Assembly (NCBI GenBank): GCA_938009735.1
Contig: CALLIG010000111.1
Span: 1 to 51,527, forward strand
Origin: an uncultured Flavobacteriaceae bacterium
GTDB taxonomy: Bacteria; Bacteroidota; Bacteroidia; Flavobacteriales; Flavobacteriaceae
Reading direction: 5' to 3'
DNA length: 51,527 nucleotides
Below, piece after piece: positions 8,687 to 16,255 of the stretch (the stretch's first letter is position 1; each line of letters begins with the position of its first letter). The position numbers were made by a program, and so were the translations under genes. Under the pieces are notes generated by a model, which saw nothing but the letters and a program-made list of their open reading frames with translations, searched no databases and was not told where the DNA came from.

Positions 8687-9163
8687 ATGAGTAACGTATC
8701 TTATTATACAGCGGAAGGGTTAAAAAATCTAAAAGATGAGCTCAATCAACTTAGAGATGTTGAGCGACCAAAGGCATCTCAAGATATTGCAGAGGCAAGA
8801 GATAAGGGTGATTTATCTGAAAATGCCGAATATGATGCTGCAAAAGAAGCTCAGGGTCTTTTAGAAATGAGAATTTCAAAGATGGAAGGTACTTTGGCGA
8901 ATGCACGATTGATTGATGAGTCGCAACTAGATAATTCGAAAGTTTTGGTATTATCTACCGTTAAGCTTAAAAATCAGAATAATGGTATGGAAATGAAATA
9001 TACCTTAGTTGCTGAAAGTGAAGCGGATTTGAAAACAGGAAAAATTTCTGTAAACTCGCCAATAGGCAAGGGTTTATTAGGTAAGGTAGTAGGCGATATT
9101 GCCGAGATTACGGTGCCAAATGGTACTTTGAAATTTGATATTTTAGAGATAACTAGATCTTAA
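8687..9163 (+). CDS. greA: Transcription elongation factor GreA
   Basis: GreA enters the secondary channel of RNA polymerase and stimulates cleavage of backtracked RNA. The 158-residue length is typical. The N-terminal coiled coil (about 1-75) carries the acidic tip DKGDLSENAEYDAAKEAQ with the expected Asp and Glu pair, and the C-terminal FKBP-like domain (about 80-158) contains the family signature SPIGKGLLGKVVGD. It is followed by its own intrinsic terminator, so it is probably monocistronic, with a structured leader upstream. Confidence 0.97.
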   Translation: MSNVSYYTAEGLKNLKDELNQLRDVERPKASQDIAEARDKGDLSENAEYDAAKEAQGLLEMRISKMEGTLANARLIDESQLDNSKVLVLSTVKLKNQNNGMEMKYTLVAESEADLKTGKISVNSPIGKGLLGKVVGDIAEITVPNGTLKFDILEITRS

Positions 9164-9181
9164 TATTGTCTATAAAACTGT

Positions 9182-9212
9182 AAAGCTAAAGTGAAAACTT
9201 TAGCTTTTTTTT
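9182..9212 (+). terminator. Intrinsic terminator after greA
   Basis: AAAGCTAAAG (9182-9191) pairs with CTTTAGCTTT (9198-9207) around TGAAAA, followed by a T-run. Confidence 0.9.
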
Positions 9213-9229
9213 GTTAATTGAAATAATAA

Positions 9230-9245
9230 TTAGATATTTGTCTAA
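9230..9245. promoter_or_regulatory. Inverted repeat upstream of the ArsR gene, candidate operator
   Basis: TTAGA-N6-TCTAA lies over GATATTTG, a one-mismatch -7 element, 14 bases before the ArsR start. It is well placed for autorepression by the ArsR-family protein; the link is inferred from position. Confidence 0.45.
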
Positions 9246-9258
9246 ATATATAATTACA

Positions 9259-9513
9259 ATGAATAATGTATTTAAGGCATTAAATGATTCAACACGCAGA
9301 GAAATTTTAATGCTATTAAAGGAAAAAAATCGAACTGCAGGTGAAATTGCTGATCAATTCAATATTTCAAAACCAAGTATTTCACACCACTTAGATATTT
9401 TAAAAAGAGCGGACTTGGTCACCAGCGAGAAAAAGGGACAATTTGTGCTCTACGCAATAAATACAACTATTGTAGACGATATTTTTAAATGGATATTAAC
9501 CTTAAAAAATTAA
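9259..9513 (+). CDS. ArsR-family repressor (SdpR-like)
   Basis: An 84-residue winged-helix repressor: FKALNDSTRREILMLLKEKNR, then the HTH with AGEIADQFNISKPSISHHLDILKRADLV and a wing EKKGQFVLYAIN. No metal-binding cysteines are present, as in the SdpR subgroup, where the partner is a membrane SdpI protein. I chose the ATG at 9259; the reading frame can be extended to a TTG at 9211, but that would begin inside the greA terminator. Only four bases separate it from the SdpI-family gene, so the two form an operon. Confidence 0.88.
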   Translation: MNNVFKALNDSTRREILMLLKEKNRTAGEIADQFNISKPSISHHLDILKRADLVTSEKKGQFVLYAINTTIVDDIFKWILTLKN

Positions 9514-9517
9514 GATT

Positions 9518-10180
9518 ATGAAATTCAATCTGAAAAAAGAATTACCAATAATTTTTATCGTGTTACTACCTTTTGTTTACTTGGCTTTTATATGGAATTC
9601 CCTTCCTGAGGAGGTTCCCATACATTGGAATGGTAGTGGTGAAATTGACGGCTGGGGACCCAAAATAACACTTTTGCTAATTCCGTTTGTTCTACCCTTT
9701 TTGATTTACATCATATTTTTGTCAATCCCAGCTATTGATCCTAAAGGTAGAATCAAACAAATGGGTAATAAATTTTATCATCTAAAGTTCTTTTTGACTT
9801 TGTTCATGTCGCTTTTAGCAGTTTTTATTTTATACTCATCTAAAGAGGAATCAATGACTAATATGAGCATTTTATTTGCTCTAATGGGCTTTTTTATTCT
9901 TGTACTTGGCAATTATTTTAAAACCTTAAGGCCAAATTATTTTATCGGTATCCGAACGCCTTGGACACTAGAAAACGAAACGGTATGGAAAGAAACGCAT
10001 ATTTTTAGTGGTAAGCTTTGGTTTGTTGGCGGTATACTTCTCATCATTTTGAGTCTATTATTAACTGCGAAATTTTTGACAATTACCTTTACTGTAATTG
10101 TGATAATTCTTGCCGTATTACCGATAGCTTATTCCTATATGAAGTTTAAATCGTTAAAAACTACCCCGCAAACTCAATAG
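9518..10180 (+). CDS. SdpI-family membrane protein with DUF1648
   Basis: A 220-residue inner-membrane protein with about six TM segments. The N-terminal part is DUF1648 (LPEEVPIHWNGSGEIDGWG at about residues 30-48), and the C-terminal part has the SdpI-like RPNYFIGIRTPWTLENETVWKET signature (about 138-160). In Bacillus, SdpI is both immunity protein and signal transducer sequestering SdpR; here the ArsR-SdpI pair is preserved without any visible toxin gene. Whether it gives immunity is inference. Confidence 0.88.
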   Translation: MKFNLKKELPIIFIVLLPFVYLAFIWNSLPEEVPIHWNGSGEIDGWGPKITLLLIPFVLPFLIYIIFLSIPAIDPKGRIKQMGNKFYHLKFFLTLFMSLLAVFILYSSKEESMTNMSILFALMGFFILVLGNYFKTLRPNYFIGIRTPWTLENETVWKETHIFSGKLWFVGGILLIILSLLLTAKFLTITFTVIVIILAVLPIAYSYMKFKSLKTTPQTQ

Positions 10181-10268
10181 TGGTGTAAAATTTATTAAAA
10201 ATGGAGATTTGAGTTTTTTGTATGAAGTATTTATTTAGTTTTAGCAAGGATTTATCAAACCTGAAACT

Positions 10269-10661
10269 ATGCCAACCATTTTTACCAAAATCATTAACGG
10301 AGAAATACCTTGTTATAAAATAGCAGAGGATGAAAATTTCTTTGCTTTTTTAGATATCAATCCTAATGCTAAGGGTCATACTTTATGTATTCCAAAGGAG
10401 GAAGTAGACAAAATAATGGACTTAGATAAAGAAACTTATTTAGGTTTAATGGACTTTTCTAGAAAGGTAGCTAAGGCTATGGAAGCGTCACTAGAATGCA
10501 AGCGAGTGGGTTTGACAGTCATTGGTTTAGAGGTGCCACATGCACATGTACATTTGATTCCTTTAAATGAAATGAAAGAAGCTTCTTTTCAGCACAAAGT
10601 ATCACTAGAGAAAGAAGAATTTGAGAGGATTGCGGCAAGCATTCGGGCTAAAATGCAATAA
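10269..10661 (+). CDS. HIT-family nucleotide-binding protein
   Basis: A 130-residue histidine-triad hydrolase or transferase acting on nucleoside phosphoramidates or dinucleotides. It starts with the typical TIFTKIINGEIPCYKIAEDE, has NPNAKGHTLCIPKEE in the middle and the triad HAHVHLIPL with His91, His93 and His95. Of the two usual glycine/alanine residues around the catalytic site, the GLEVPHAHVH context is conserved. Its last 14 bases overlap the end of the convergent zinc-ribbon gene. Confidence 0.93.
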   Translation: MPTIFTKIINGEIPCYKIAEDENFFAFLDINPNAKGHTLCIPKEEVDKIMDLDKETYLGLMDFSRKVAKAMEASLECKRVGLTVIGLEVPHAHVHLIPLNEMKEASFQHKVSLEKEEFERIAASIRAKMQ

Positions 10662-11004
10662 TTCCTTCAAGAAACAGATACACTCCTGTTCCAATCAGGG
10701 CGATTAAAACCAAAATCAAAATATAAAATAAAGAGGTAAACTTCAGAGAAGATTTTTCAGGAGTTACCATTTTTTGATAGTAATTAAACATACGCTCAAT
10801 ATCATCAGTCCATTTAATAGGATAGATATCTGAACTGCACTTATTACATTGTATTAGGTGTGTGACCTGATTCGTAGTTCTATCAAAAAGCTTCCCGTAA
10901 CGGTGTTTTTGATAAAAGGTTAGCTTTAGGTCTTGGTTAAAACATTCTGGGCAATTATTAGAAAGTTCCATTTCTTTAATAACCACCAATTTTTCGGTCG
11001 CCAT
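10648..11004 (-). CDS. Zinc-ribbon membrane protein, function unknown
   Basis: 118 residues. The N-terminal half has two Cys pairs, CPEC and CNKC, about 36 residues apart and suited to one zinc ion; the C-terminus has a TM segment (FYILILVLIALIGTGVYLFL). It starts three bases after the histidine kinase stop codon and is surely co-transcribed with it, which suggests a partner or accessory role. I do not recognise a named family. Confidence 0.75.
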   Translation of the reverse strand: MATEKLVVIKEMELSNNCPECFNQDLKLTFYQKHRYGKLFDRTTNQVTHLIQCNKCSSDIYPIKWTDDIERMFNYYQKMVTPEKSSLKFTSLFYILILVLIALIGTGVYLFLEGIIAF

Positions 11005-11007
11005 AGT

Positions 11008-12156
11008 CTATGAATTTACTTTTAATGAAATTTGCATTATTGTGCCTTCTTTACTTGATGACAATACTTTGATTTTTCCATCGTGGTATTCTTCTACAAT
11101 TCGTTTTACTAGAGATAAACCGAGTCCCCAACCTCTTTTTTTAGAAGTATGTCCGGGGTTAAAGATAGCCCTATAATTGTTTTTGGCAATACCATGACCG
11201 GTATCTGACACTAAAATATTCACATGATTTCCGCTAGGAACTATTTCAATACCTATGCTACCACGGCCTCTCATGGCATCAATGCCATTTTTAACCAGAT
11301 TTTCAATGGTCCAATTAAACAATGAATGATTGAGCATAACAGGTAGCGATTCTACTTTAGAATCAAATGAAAAATGAATCAATTTAGAACTTCTAATTTT
11401 CAAATAATCGTACGCATCTTTAGTTTCTTTTACAATATCATATTCATCTAATTTTGGTAACGATCCAATTTTAGAGAAACGATCGGTAATGGTTTCTAAG
11501 CGTGAAATGTCTTTCTCAATTTCTTTGGTGATTTCCGGATTGATTTTTTCAGCTTTTAATAATTCATTCCATCCTAAAAGCGAGGAGAGTGGTGTGCCGA
11601 TTTGATGCGCGGTTTCTTTGGCCATACCAGCCCACAACTTGTTCTGTTCTGAAGCTTTGTTGGTTTTGAAGAAAAAGAAAATGACCGCGCCAAAAAGAAG
11701 AATTATTAGCAGTAGTGCAAGTGGGTAAAATTTTAATTTATTGAGAACCTCTGAATTTCCATAATATAGCGTTTGAAGATGATCACCGTTATCATCAATT
11801 AAAATAGGAGTGTTCTCGCTTTCAAATTGAAGTATCTTTTTTTGAACATATAAACTGTCACTTACCAATTCTTTTGAAATATTATTAGTTTTTACTGAAC
11901 CGTCTTTGTTCACTAATATCATTGGGGTTGAGGTGTTATTTTGAAAAACTTTGAGAGTGAGGTTGCCTAGCTCCATAGTTTCAGAAGACTGTAAAAGTTC
12001 AAGTTGAGCCGTTGCCCAAATTTCCATTTTATGTCGCTCTTCTTCTTTGAAATTTTTAAAAAAGCTATTGGTATTCCATAAAATTAAACTCACAATGCCA
12101 AAAGCCGCCACCAGTAAAATGATGTTTGTAGTCTTGTTTTTTGGGGTAAAATTCAT
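11008..12156 (-). CDS. Sensor histidine kinase
   Basis: A 382-residue membrane kinase with TM1 at about 10-28, a periplasmic domain of about 110 residues, TM2 at about 143-164, a HisKA domain with ETAHQIGTPLSSLLGW (phospho-His184), an N box ENLVKNGIDAM, a G1 box DTGHGIAKNN and a G2 box GWGLGLSLVKRI. The AHQIGTPLSS form of the H box is common in Bacteroidota kinases. No response regulator gene is adjacent, so it is an orphan in this window. A reverse-strand TATATTTG at 12175-12182 probably gives a short leader. Confidence 0.92.
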   Translation of the reverse strand: MNFTPKNKTTNIILLVAAFGIVSLILWNTNSFFKNFKEEERHKMEIWATAQLELLQSSETMELGNLTLKVFQNNTSTPMILVNKDGSVKTNNISKELVSDSLYVQKKILQFESENTPILIDDNGDHLQTLYYGNSEVLNKLKFYPLALLLIILLFGAVIFFFFKTNKASEQNKLWAGMAKETAHQIGTPLSSLLGWNELLKAEKINPEITKEIEKDISRLETITDRFSKIGSLPKLDEYDIVKETKDAYDYLKIRSSKLIHFSFDSKVESLPVMLNHSLFNWTIENLVKNGIDAMRGRGSIGIEIVPSGNHVNILVSDTGHGIAKNNYRAIFNPGHTSKKRGWGLGLSLVKRIVEEYHDGKIKVLSSSKEGTIMQISLKVNS

Positions 12157-12174
12157 TCATGTTCTGTTGTATTT

Positions 12175-12182
12175 CAAATATA
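12175..12182 (-). promoter_or_regulatory. Promoter -7 element of the histidine kinase operon
   Basis: CAAATATA on the plus strand is TATATTTG on the minus strand, 18 bases upstream of the ATG. Confidence 0.5.
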
Positions 12183-12277
12183 AGTCAATTTGTGGCAAAA
12201 TGATTAATAGAAGCCTTTTGGTACATTTAAAATCACTCCTATTTTCTTATCTTTAAAGTGTTAATTTTTAGTATTAA

Positions 12278-13084
12278 ATGAAACGTATACAATTATTCGA
12301 ATTTGAAGATTATAGTTGGTTTCCGAATTGGTTGAGACAATGTATGACCAATTTAATTGTGGTGTTCCATAAAATGATGGGCGTTAGTGAAGTGCTCGCT
12401 TACCTTATGGCCAGAGTGCTCAAAGAGAAAAATTTATCTAAAATTATTGATTTGGGTTCTGGTTCTGGCGGGGCTATGCCAGAAGTACTTTCAGCTTTAC
12501 ATGAGATGGATGATTTAAAGCATGTGGAGTTGGTAATGACGGACTTATACCCTAACAAAGAAGTCGTTAAAAAGTTTAATCAAAAAAAAGGAAACAAAAT
12601 TAGTTATTTAGAAAGTTCGGTAGATGCAACTGATCTGATTACAGCTCCAAATGGACTCAAAACTATGATAAATAGCTTTCATCATATGTCACCCAAAGCT
12701 GCTCGAAAAATCTTAAAATCTGCAGAAGAAAACAAACAGCCAATTCTTATTTATGAAATGGCAGAGAATAAAATACCCTTGTTAATTTGGATAATTCTGT
12801 TGCCTCTGTCATTAGTGATCATAATGATTATGACTCTTTTTATGACACCATTTGTGAGACCGCTAACCTGGCGACAATTAGTATTCACATACTTGATACC
12901 TATAATTCCAATTTGCTATGCTTGGGATGGTCAAGCATCTTTACCAAGGATGTATGCTTTGAAAGATGTTGATGAGTTGCTAGATGGGTTGGGGAAGTCA
13001 AATTACTATTGGGAATATGGTGCGGCAAAAAGGAGTAATGGTAAAAAATTAGGAACGTATATAGTAGGGTATCCGAAAAACTAG
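12278..13084 (+). CDS. Membrane-associated class I methyltransferase-like protein
   Basis: 268 residues. A SAM-binding motif I is clear (IIDLGSGSGGAMPEVL at about residues 58-73), with a motif II-like acidic strand end (VELVMTDLYPN). After the catalytic fold comes a strongly hydrophobic stretch (about 168-215, with two TM segments), followed by a cytoplasmic tail including CYAWDGQASLPRMYALKDVDEL. A Rossmann methyltransferase that carries TM helices is unusual, and a small-molecule or lipid substrate would fit but is not shown by the sequence. Confidence 0.78.
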   Translation: MKRIQLFEFEDYSWFPNWLRQCMTNLIVVFHKMMGVSEVLAYLMARVLKEKNLSKIIDLGSGSGGAMPEVLSALHEMDDLKHVELVMTDLYPNKEVVKKFNQKKGNKISYLESSVDATDLITAPNGLKTMINSFHHMSPKAARKILKSAEENKQPILIYEMAENKIPLLIWIILLPLSLVIIMIMTLFMTPFVRPLTWRQLVFTYLIPIIPICYAWDGQASLPRMYALKDVDELLDGLGKSNYYWEYGAAKRSNGKKLGTYIVGYPKN

Positions 13085-13125
13085 TTGTTCTAAGGGGACA
13101 ATTCTACATTCACTAAAAATATTAT

Positions 13126-13794
13126 ATGAAGTCCCTTAAAATTGCTTTTTTACTTTTTCTTATTGCCTTTAGTACAAAGGCTCAAAATGGCCAAGCCAAT
13201 AGTTCTGAAAGTAAATCCTCTTATGTAAACGTGAGTATTTTTTCGATGGCAGACCTTTATGCACCTCGTTTGCGTTTTGGTTACATTCAGCATTTAGCTC
13301 CTCATTGGAAAGCAGGATTAGATTTTGGATATGGAACAAAAAGCCTTGCCTTTTTAACCACAGATGCCAATGTTGGTACAGAGTATTCTCTGTGGGAGAT
13401 TCGCCCTGAATTACATTATATTTTTAATCCCGAAGCAAAAACTTTAAAGTATGTTTCAGTAGAAGCATTCTACATTGATCAAGATCATGTTTTTGTGAAT
13501 AATGAATATCGGTCTTCAAATAATGAAGAGCTTAGGTTTGCTCAAGCAGATTTTACTAGACAGAAATACGGAATGCATTTTAAATTCGGTCTATTTTTAG
13601 ATATCGGAAAACATCTAGGCTTTAACTTCTTTGGAGGGTTGGGCTTTCGTATTGCTGACAAACAATACACGAACGTAATAAATGCCCAAGAAGTTATTGA
13701 AACTGCTAGAGTGTTTAATGGTCCCTATGATAAGGAGGGTAGAACTTTTGGATTTAATCCTTCTTTAGGTGTTAAATTTTATTACAAATTATAG
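13126..13794 (+). CDS. Exported outer-membrane beta-barrel-like protein
   Basis: A 222-residue protein with a signal peptide (MKSLKIAFLLFLIAFSTKAQ) and alternating amphipathic strands such as APRLRFGYIQHLAPHWKAGL, ELHYIFNPEAKTLKYVSVEA and GMHFKFGLFLDIGKHLGFNF, ending with VKFYYKL, which is typical of small outer-membrane barrels (DUF3575-like). It has its own unit, probably monocistronic. The function is unknown. Confidence 0.75.
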   Translation: MKSLKIAFLLFLIAFSTKAQNGQANSSESKSSYVNVSIFSMADLYAPRLRFGYIQHLAPHWKAGLDFGYGTKSLAFLTTDANVGTEYSLWEIRPELHYIFNPEAKTLKYVSVEAFYIDQDHVFVNNEYRSSNNEELRFAQADFTRQKYGMHFKFGLFLDIGKHLGFNFFGGLGFRIADKQYTNVINAQEVIETARVFNGPYDKEGRTFGFNPSLGVKFYYKL

Positions 13795-13834
13795 CAACTC
13801 ATAATCTTTAATAACTTGTTATATTTTTTTTAGG

Positions 13835-13891
13835 TGAATTATGTGAATAAAAGTACATTTAGCCTATATAAATTAGTTCACATATAATTCA
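13835..13891. promoter_or_regulatory. Long-spaced inverted repeat around the DUF3127 promoter
   Basis: TGAATTATGTGAA (13835-13847) and TTCACATATAATTCA (13877-13891) are inverted copies differing by a 2-base insertion. They bracket TACATTTA (13854-13861), a one-mismatch -7 element, and end six bases before the ATG. They could be paired operator half-sites or a hairpin in the leader. Confidence 0.45.
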
Positions 13892-13896
13892 TAATC

Positions 13897-14274
13897 ATGG
13901 AAATTGAAGGAAAAGTAAAAATGGTCGGAGAGACCCAAACATTTGGCAATAACGGATTCAGAAAAAGAGAAGTAGTTGTTACTACTGAAGAACAATACCC
14001 ACAACACATTATGGTTGAGTTTGTTCAAGACAAAGTAGATTTATTGAATAATTTCAATGTTGGGCAACCAGTCAAAATAAGCATCAATTTAAGAGGTCGT
14101 GAATGGACGAACCCTCAAGGCGAAGTAAAATATTTCAACTCTATTCAAGGTTGGCGTATTGAGGCTGGGCAAGGCGAACAACCTGCACAAGGTATGCCAC
14201 CTGTTCCTCCAGCTGAAGCTTTTGCTCCTGCTGATAATTTGAATGAAGCAGAGCACGATGATTTGCCTTTTTAA
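13897..14274 (+). CDS. DUF3127 protein with SSB-like C-terminal peptide
   Basis: A 125-residue cytoplasmic protein. Residues 1-85 match the DUF3127 pattern: EGKVKMVGETQTFGNNGFRK, then REVVVTTEEQYPQHIMVEF, LRGREWTNPQGEVKYFNSI and GWRIEA, which reads as a small OB-fold barrel. The remainder is a Pro/Ala/Glu linker ending in EHDDLPF, very close to the acidic DDxPF tip by which SSB proteins recruit repair and replication partners. It has been described only as a domain of unknown function; a ssDNA-binding role is inference. It is monocistronic, with a terminator downstream. Confidence 0.85.
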   Translation: MEIEGKVKMVGETQTFGNNGFRKREVVVTTEEQYPQHIMVEFVQDKVDLLNNFNVGQPVKISINLRGREWTNPQGEVKYFNSIQGWRIEAGQGEQPAQGMPPVPPAEAFAPADNLNEAEHDDLPF

Positions 14275-14320
14275 ATCTTAATTCATAGACATTCAAAAGA
14301 ATGTCAGGTAACTTTTATTA

Positions 14321-14360
14321 AAACCTATTCTGTTTGAAATTCAGAATAGGTTTTTGTTTT
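14321..14360 (+). terminator. Intrinsic terminator after the DUF3127 gene
   Basis: AAACCTATTCTG (14321-14332) pairs with CAGAATAGGTTT (14342-14353) around a 9-base loop, followed by TTGTTTT. Confidence 0.9.
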
Positions 14361-14413
14361 TATTACTTTTAAATAAAAATCAAGCGTTGAAAAAAGATAA
14401 TGATCCTAATGCT

Positions 14414-15049
14414 ATGTTCTTTCTAACAGAACGCCTTGAGTTTCCCTCAGTAGAAAAAGCAAATGCTGAAGGTCTTTTGGCAGTAGGGGGTGATTTATCA
14501 TCAGAACGATTACTGCTTGCGTATCAAAACGGAATTTTCCCTTGGTTTAATGAAGATTCGCTCATTTTATGGTGGAGCCCTGATCCTAGAATGGTATTAT
14601 TTCCTGATCGAATTAAGATTTCTAAAAGTATGAGAAAGGTCATGGATAGTAATCAATTTCGATTAACTCAGAACACTTGTTTTGAAGTAGTCTTAGATAA
14701 ATGTTCAGCAATTAAAAGAGTAGGTCAAGATGGAACTTGGATTACCAATGACATGAAAAACGCTTATAGCAAGCTACATCAAAAAGGCATAGCTAAATCA
14801 TATGAAGTTTGGGAAAATGATATTCTTGTTGGTGGCTTATATGGTATTGATTTAGGGCATATATTTTGCGGTGAAAGTATGTTTAGTACCACCAGTAACG
14901 CTTCGAAATTTGCTTTTATAAAACTTGCTCAAGAGTTTCAACAGAAAGACGCTGCTATTATTGATTGTCAGTTACATACCAAGCATTTAGAAAGCTTAGG
15001 CGCGGAAGAAATACCGCGATCTGATTTTATGAAAATGTTAAAAATCTAA
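14414..15049 (+). CDS. aat: Leucyl/phenylalanyl-tRNA-protein transferase
   Basis: Transfers Leu or Phe from tRNA to N-terminal Arg/Lys of proteins, marking them for ClpAP in the N-degron pathway. 211 residues. Family signatures: GLLAVGGDLSSERLLLAYQNGIFPWF near the start, WWSPDPRMVL, a central AIKRVGQDGTWIT, GGLYGIDLGHIFCGESMFS and a C-terminal IDCQLHTKHLESLGA. I chose the ATG at 14414, which gives the usual MFFLTERLEFPSVEKAN start; an upstream TTG in frame at 14354 lies in the preceding terminator. Confidence 0.96.
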   Translation: MFFLTERLEFPSVEKANAEGLLAVGGDLSSERLLLAYQNGIFPWFNEDSLILWWSPDPRMVLFPDRIKISKSMRKVMDSNQFRLTQNTCFEVVLDKCSAIKRVGQDGTWITNDMKNAYSKLHQKGIAKSYEVWENDILVGGLYGIDLGHIFCGESMFSTTSNASKFAFIKLAQEFQQKDAAIIDCQLHTKHLESLGAEEIPRSDFMKMLKI

Positions 15050-15060
15050 TTTATATATTT

Positions 15061-15639
15061 CTAGTATAGCACATGATCATAATTCGGCGGTAGTGACTTA
15101 CGAATTGATTTAAAATTGCCTTCTGAATCAAAAAGTGTTTCATACTGTTCAGATTTTTTATCTTTTTTTCCTTTGATGATTAATTCATAATTGATTGTGG
15201 GAAGCATCAGATTTTGAAATGCATTTTTAACGGTTTCTTCAACGGTAATCATTTCTGTAACCCAATATTGCTGGCGCATTTTTCGAATTTTGTACTTCGT
15301 AAAATTATTTGATAAATAACTATTTATAGCTGCAAAAGCGTCATCAGGAATATCAACAGGCTTTACAGCTATTTCAACATTCTCTATAGCACCTTTTTTA
15401 TCAAATTCAATACCATACCAAAGGCGGTCTTTTTTAAATTTGGCTTTGTAGCTTATGGTGCTGCTGTCTATTTCTTTGTAAAATCGAGTTCGTTTAGCAT
15501 CATCTAATTTTTCGGAAATATATTCTAATGCTATTTCAGGAAACTGGACTTTTCTAATGCGATGTTCGCGTTCATACTTATTTTGTGCCGTAGCCATGAA
15601 ACCTATGGAAAAGACTAGAAGGAGTATATATGATCTCAT
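15061..15639 (-). CDS. Exported protein with PepSY-like repeats, unknown function
   Basis: About 192 residues from the ATG at 15639, giving a clean signal peptide MRSYILLLVFSIGFMATAQ. The mature part contains two alpha/beta segments (FPEIALEYISEKL... and DAFAAINSYLSNNFTKYKI...) that read like PepSY/putative beta-lactamase-inhibitor-like modules, each with an amphipathic helix followed by strands. A start at 15666 is possible but would overlap tag and add a poor N-terminus. It probably lies downstream of tag in one operon (gap of 16 bases). The function is not known. Confidence 0.7.
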   Translation of the reverse strand: MRSYILLLVFSIGFMATAQNKYEREHRIRKVQFPEIALEYISEKLDDAKRTRFYKEIDSSTISYKAKFKKDRLWYGIEFDKKGAIENVEIAVKPVDIPDDAFAAINSYLSNNFTKYKIRKMRQQYWVTEMITVEETVKNAFQNLMLPTINYELIIKGKKDKKSEQYETLFDSEGNFKSIRKSLPPNYDHVLY

Positions 15640-15655
15640 ATTTAAATTGCAAAAA

Positions 15656-16219
15656 TTATACTTCATTATATCTGAAACAACTTACTTCATGATCATTTAC
15701 CATACCGGTTGCTTGCATATATGCGTATACAACAGTACTACCAACAAACTTAAATCCTCTTTTCTTTAAATCTTTACTTAGCGCATCTGAAAGTTTGGTA
15801 TTTGCAGGTCCGTCTTTGTAGTTTTTAATTTTGTTTTTTATAGGCTTGTCATTCACAAAGCCCCATACATATTTACTAAAGCTTCCAAATTCTTTTTGGA
15901 CTTCCATAAATAACTGAGCATTAGTTATCGTTGCGTTGACTTTTAATTTATTTCGGATAATACCTGCATTTTGCAAAAGTTCATCCTTTTTGGTCTGATC
16001 ATAATTGGCGATTTTTTTATAGTCGAAATGATCAAAGGCATTTCTGAAGTTTTCTCGTTTTTTTAGGATAGTAATCCAACTTAAGCCAGCTTGAAAAGTC
16101 TCAAGAATAAGAAATTCAAATATGGTGGCATCGTCTTTTACTGGCACTCCCCATTCTAAATCATGATAAGCTTCATAGAGTTCATTGCCTTTGCACCAGC
16201 CGCATTTGTGTTTGCTCAT
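15656..16219 (-). CDS. tag: DNA-3-methyladenine glycosylase I
   Basis: Removes 3-methyladenine from alkylated DNA in base excision repair. 187 residues, the usual length. The zinc-binding residues known from E. coli Tag are present: Cys6 in the CGWC start, His19 in EAYHDLEWG, and the C-terminal DHEVSC pair. The HhH-like segment GLSWITILKKRENFR and YMQATGMVNDH are characteristic. A 7-base inverted repeat (16223-16239) sits directly upstream. Confidence 0.95.
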   Translation of the reverse strand: MSKHKCGWCKGNELYEAYHDLEWGVPVKDDATIFEFLILETFQAGLSWITILKKRENFRNAFDHFDYKKIANYDQTKKDELLQNAGIIRNKLKVNATITNAQLFMEVQKEFGSFSKYVWGFVNDKPIKNKIKNYKDGPANTKLSDALSKDLKKRGFKFVGSTVVYAYMQATGMVNDHEVSCFRYNEV

Positions 16220-16222
16220 AAA

Positions 16223-16239
16223 TATGTCTTAGAGACATA
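16223..16239. promoter_or_regulatory. Inverted repeat at the tag promoter
   Basis: TATGTCT-TAG-AGACATA is a perfect 7-base inverted repeat ending 3 bases upstream of the tag start codon. A reverse-strand TATCTTTA (16238-16245) overlaps its edge and could be the -7 element. An operator or a hairpin at the transcript start are both possible. Confidence 0.4.
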
Positions 16240-16255
16240 AAGATATGGCAATAAA

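Noticed and set aside
9211-9258. TTG-started extension of the ArsR gene
   Set aside because: It begins in the greA terminator and crosses the likely operator and promoter; ATG at 9259 fits the family.
14354-14413. TTG-started N-terminal extension of aat
   Set aside because: It begins in the terminator of the previous gene and adds residues not typical of the family; the ATG at 14414 gives the canonical start.
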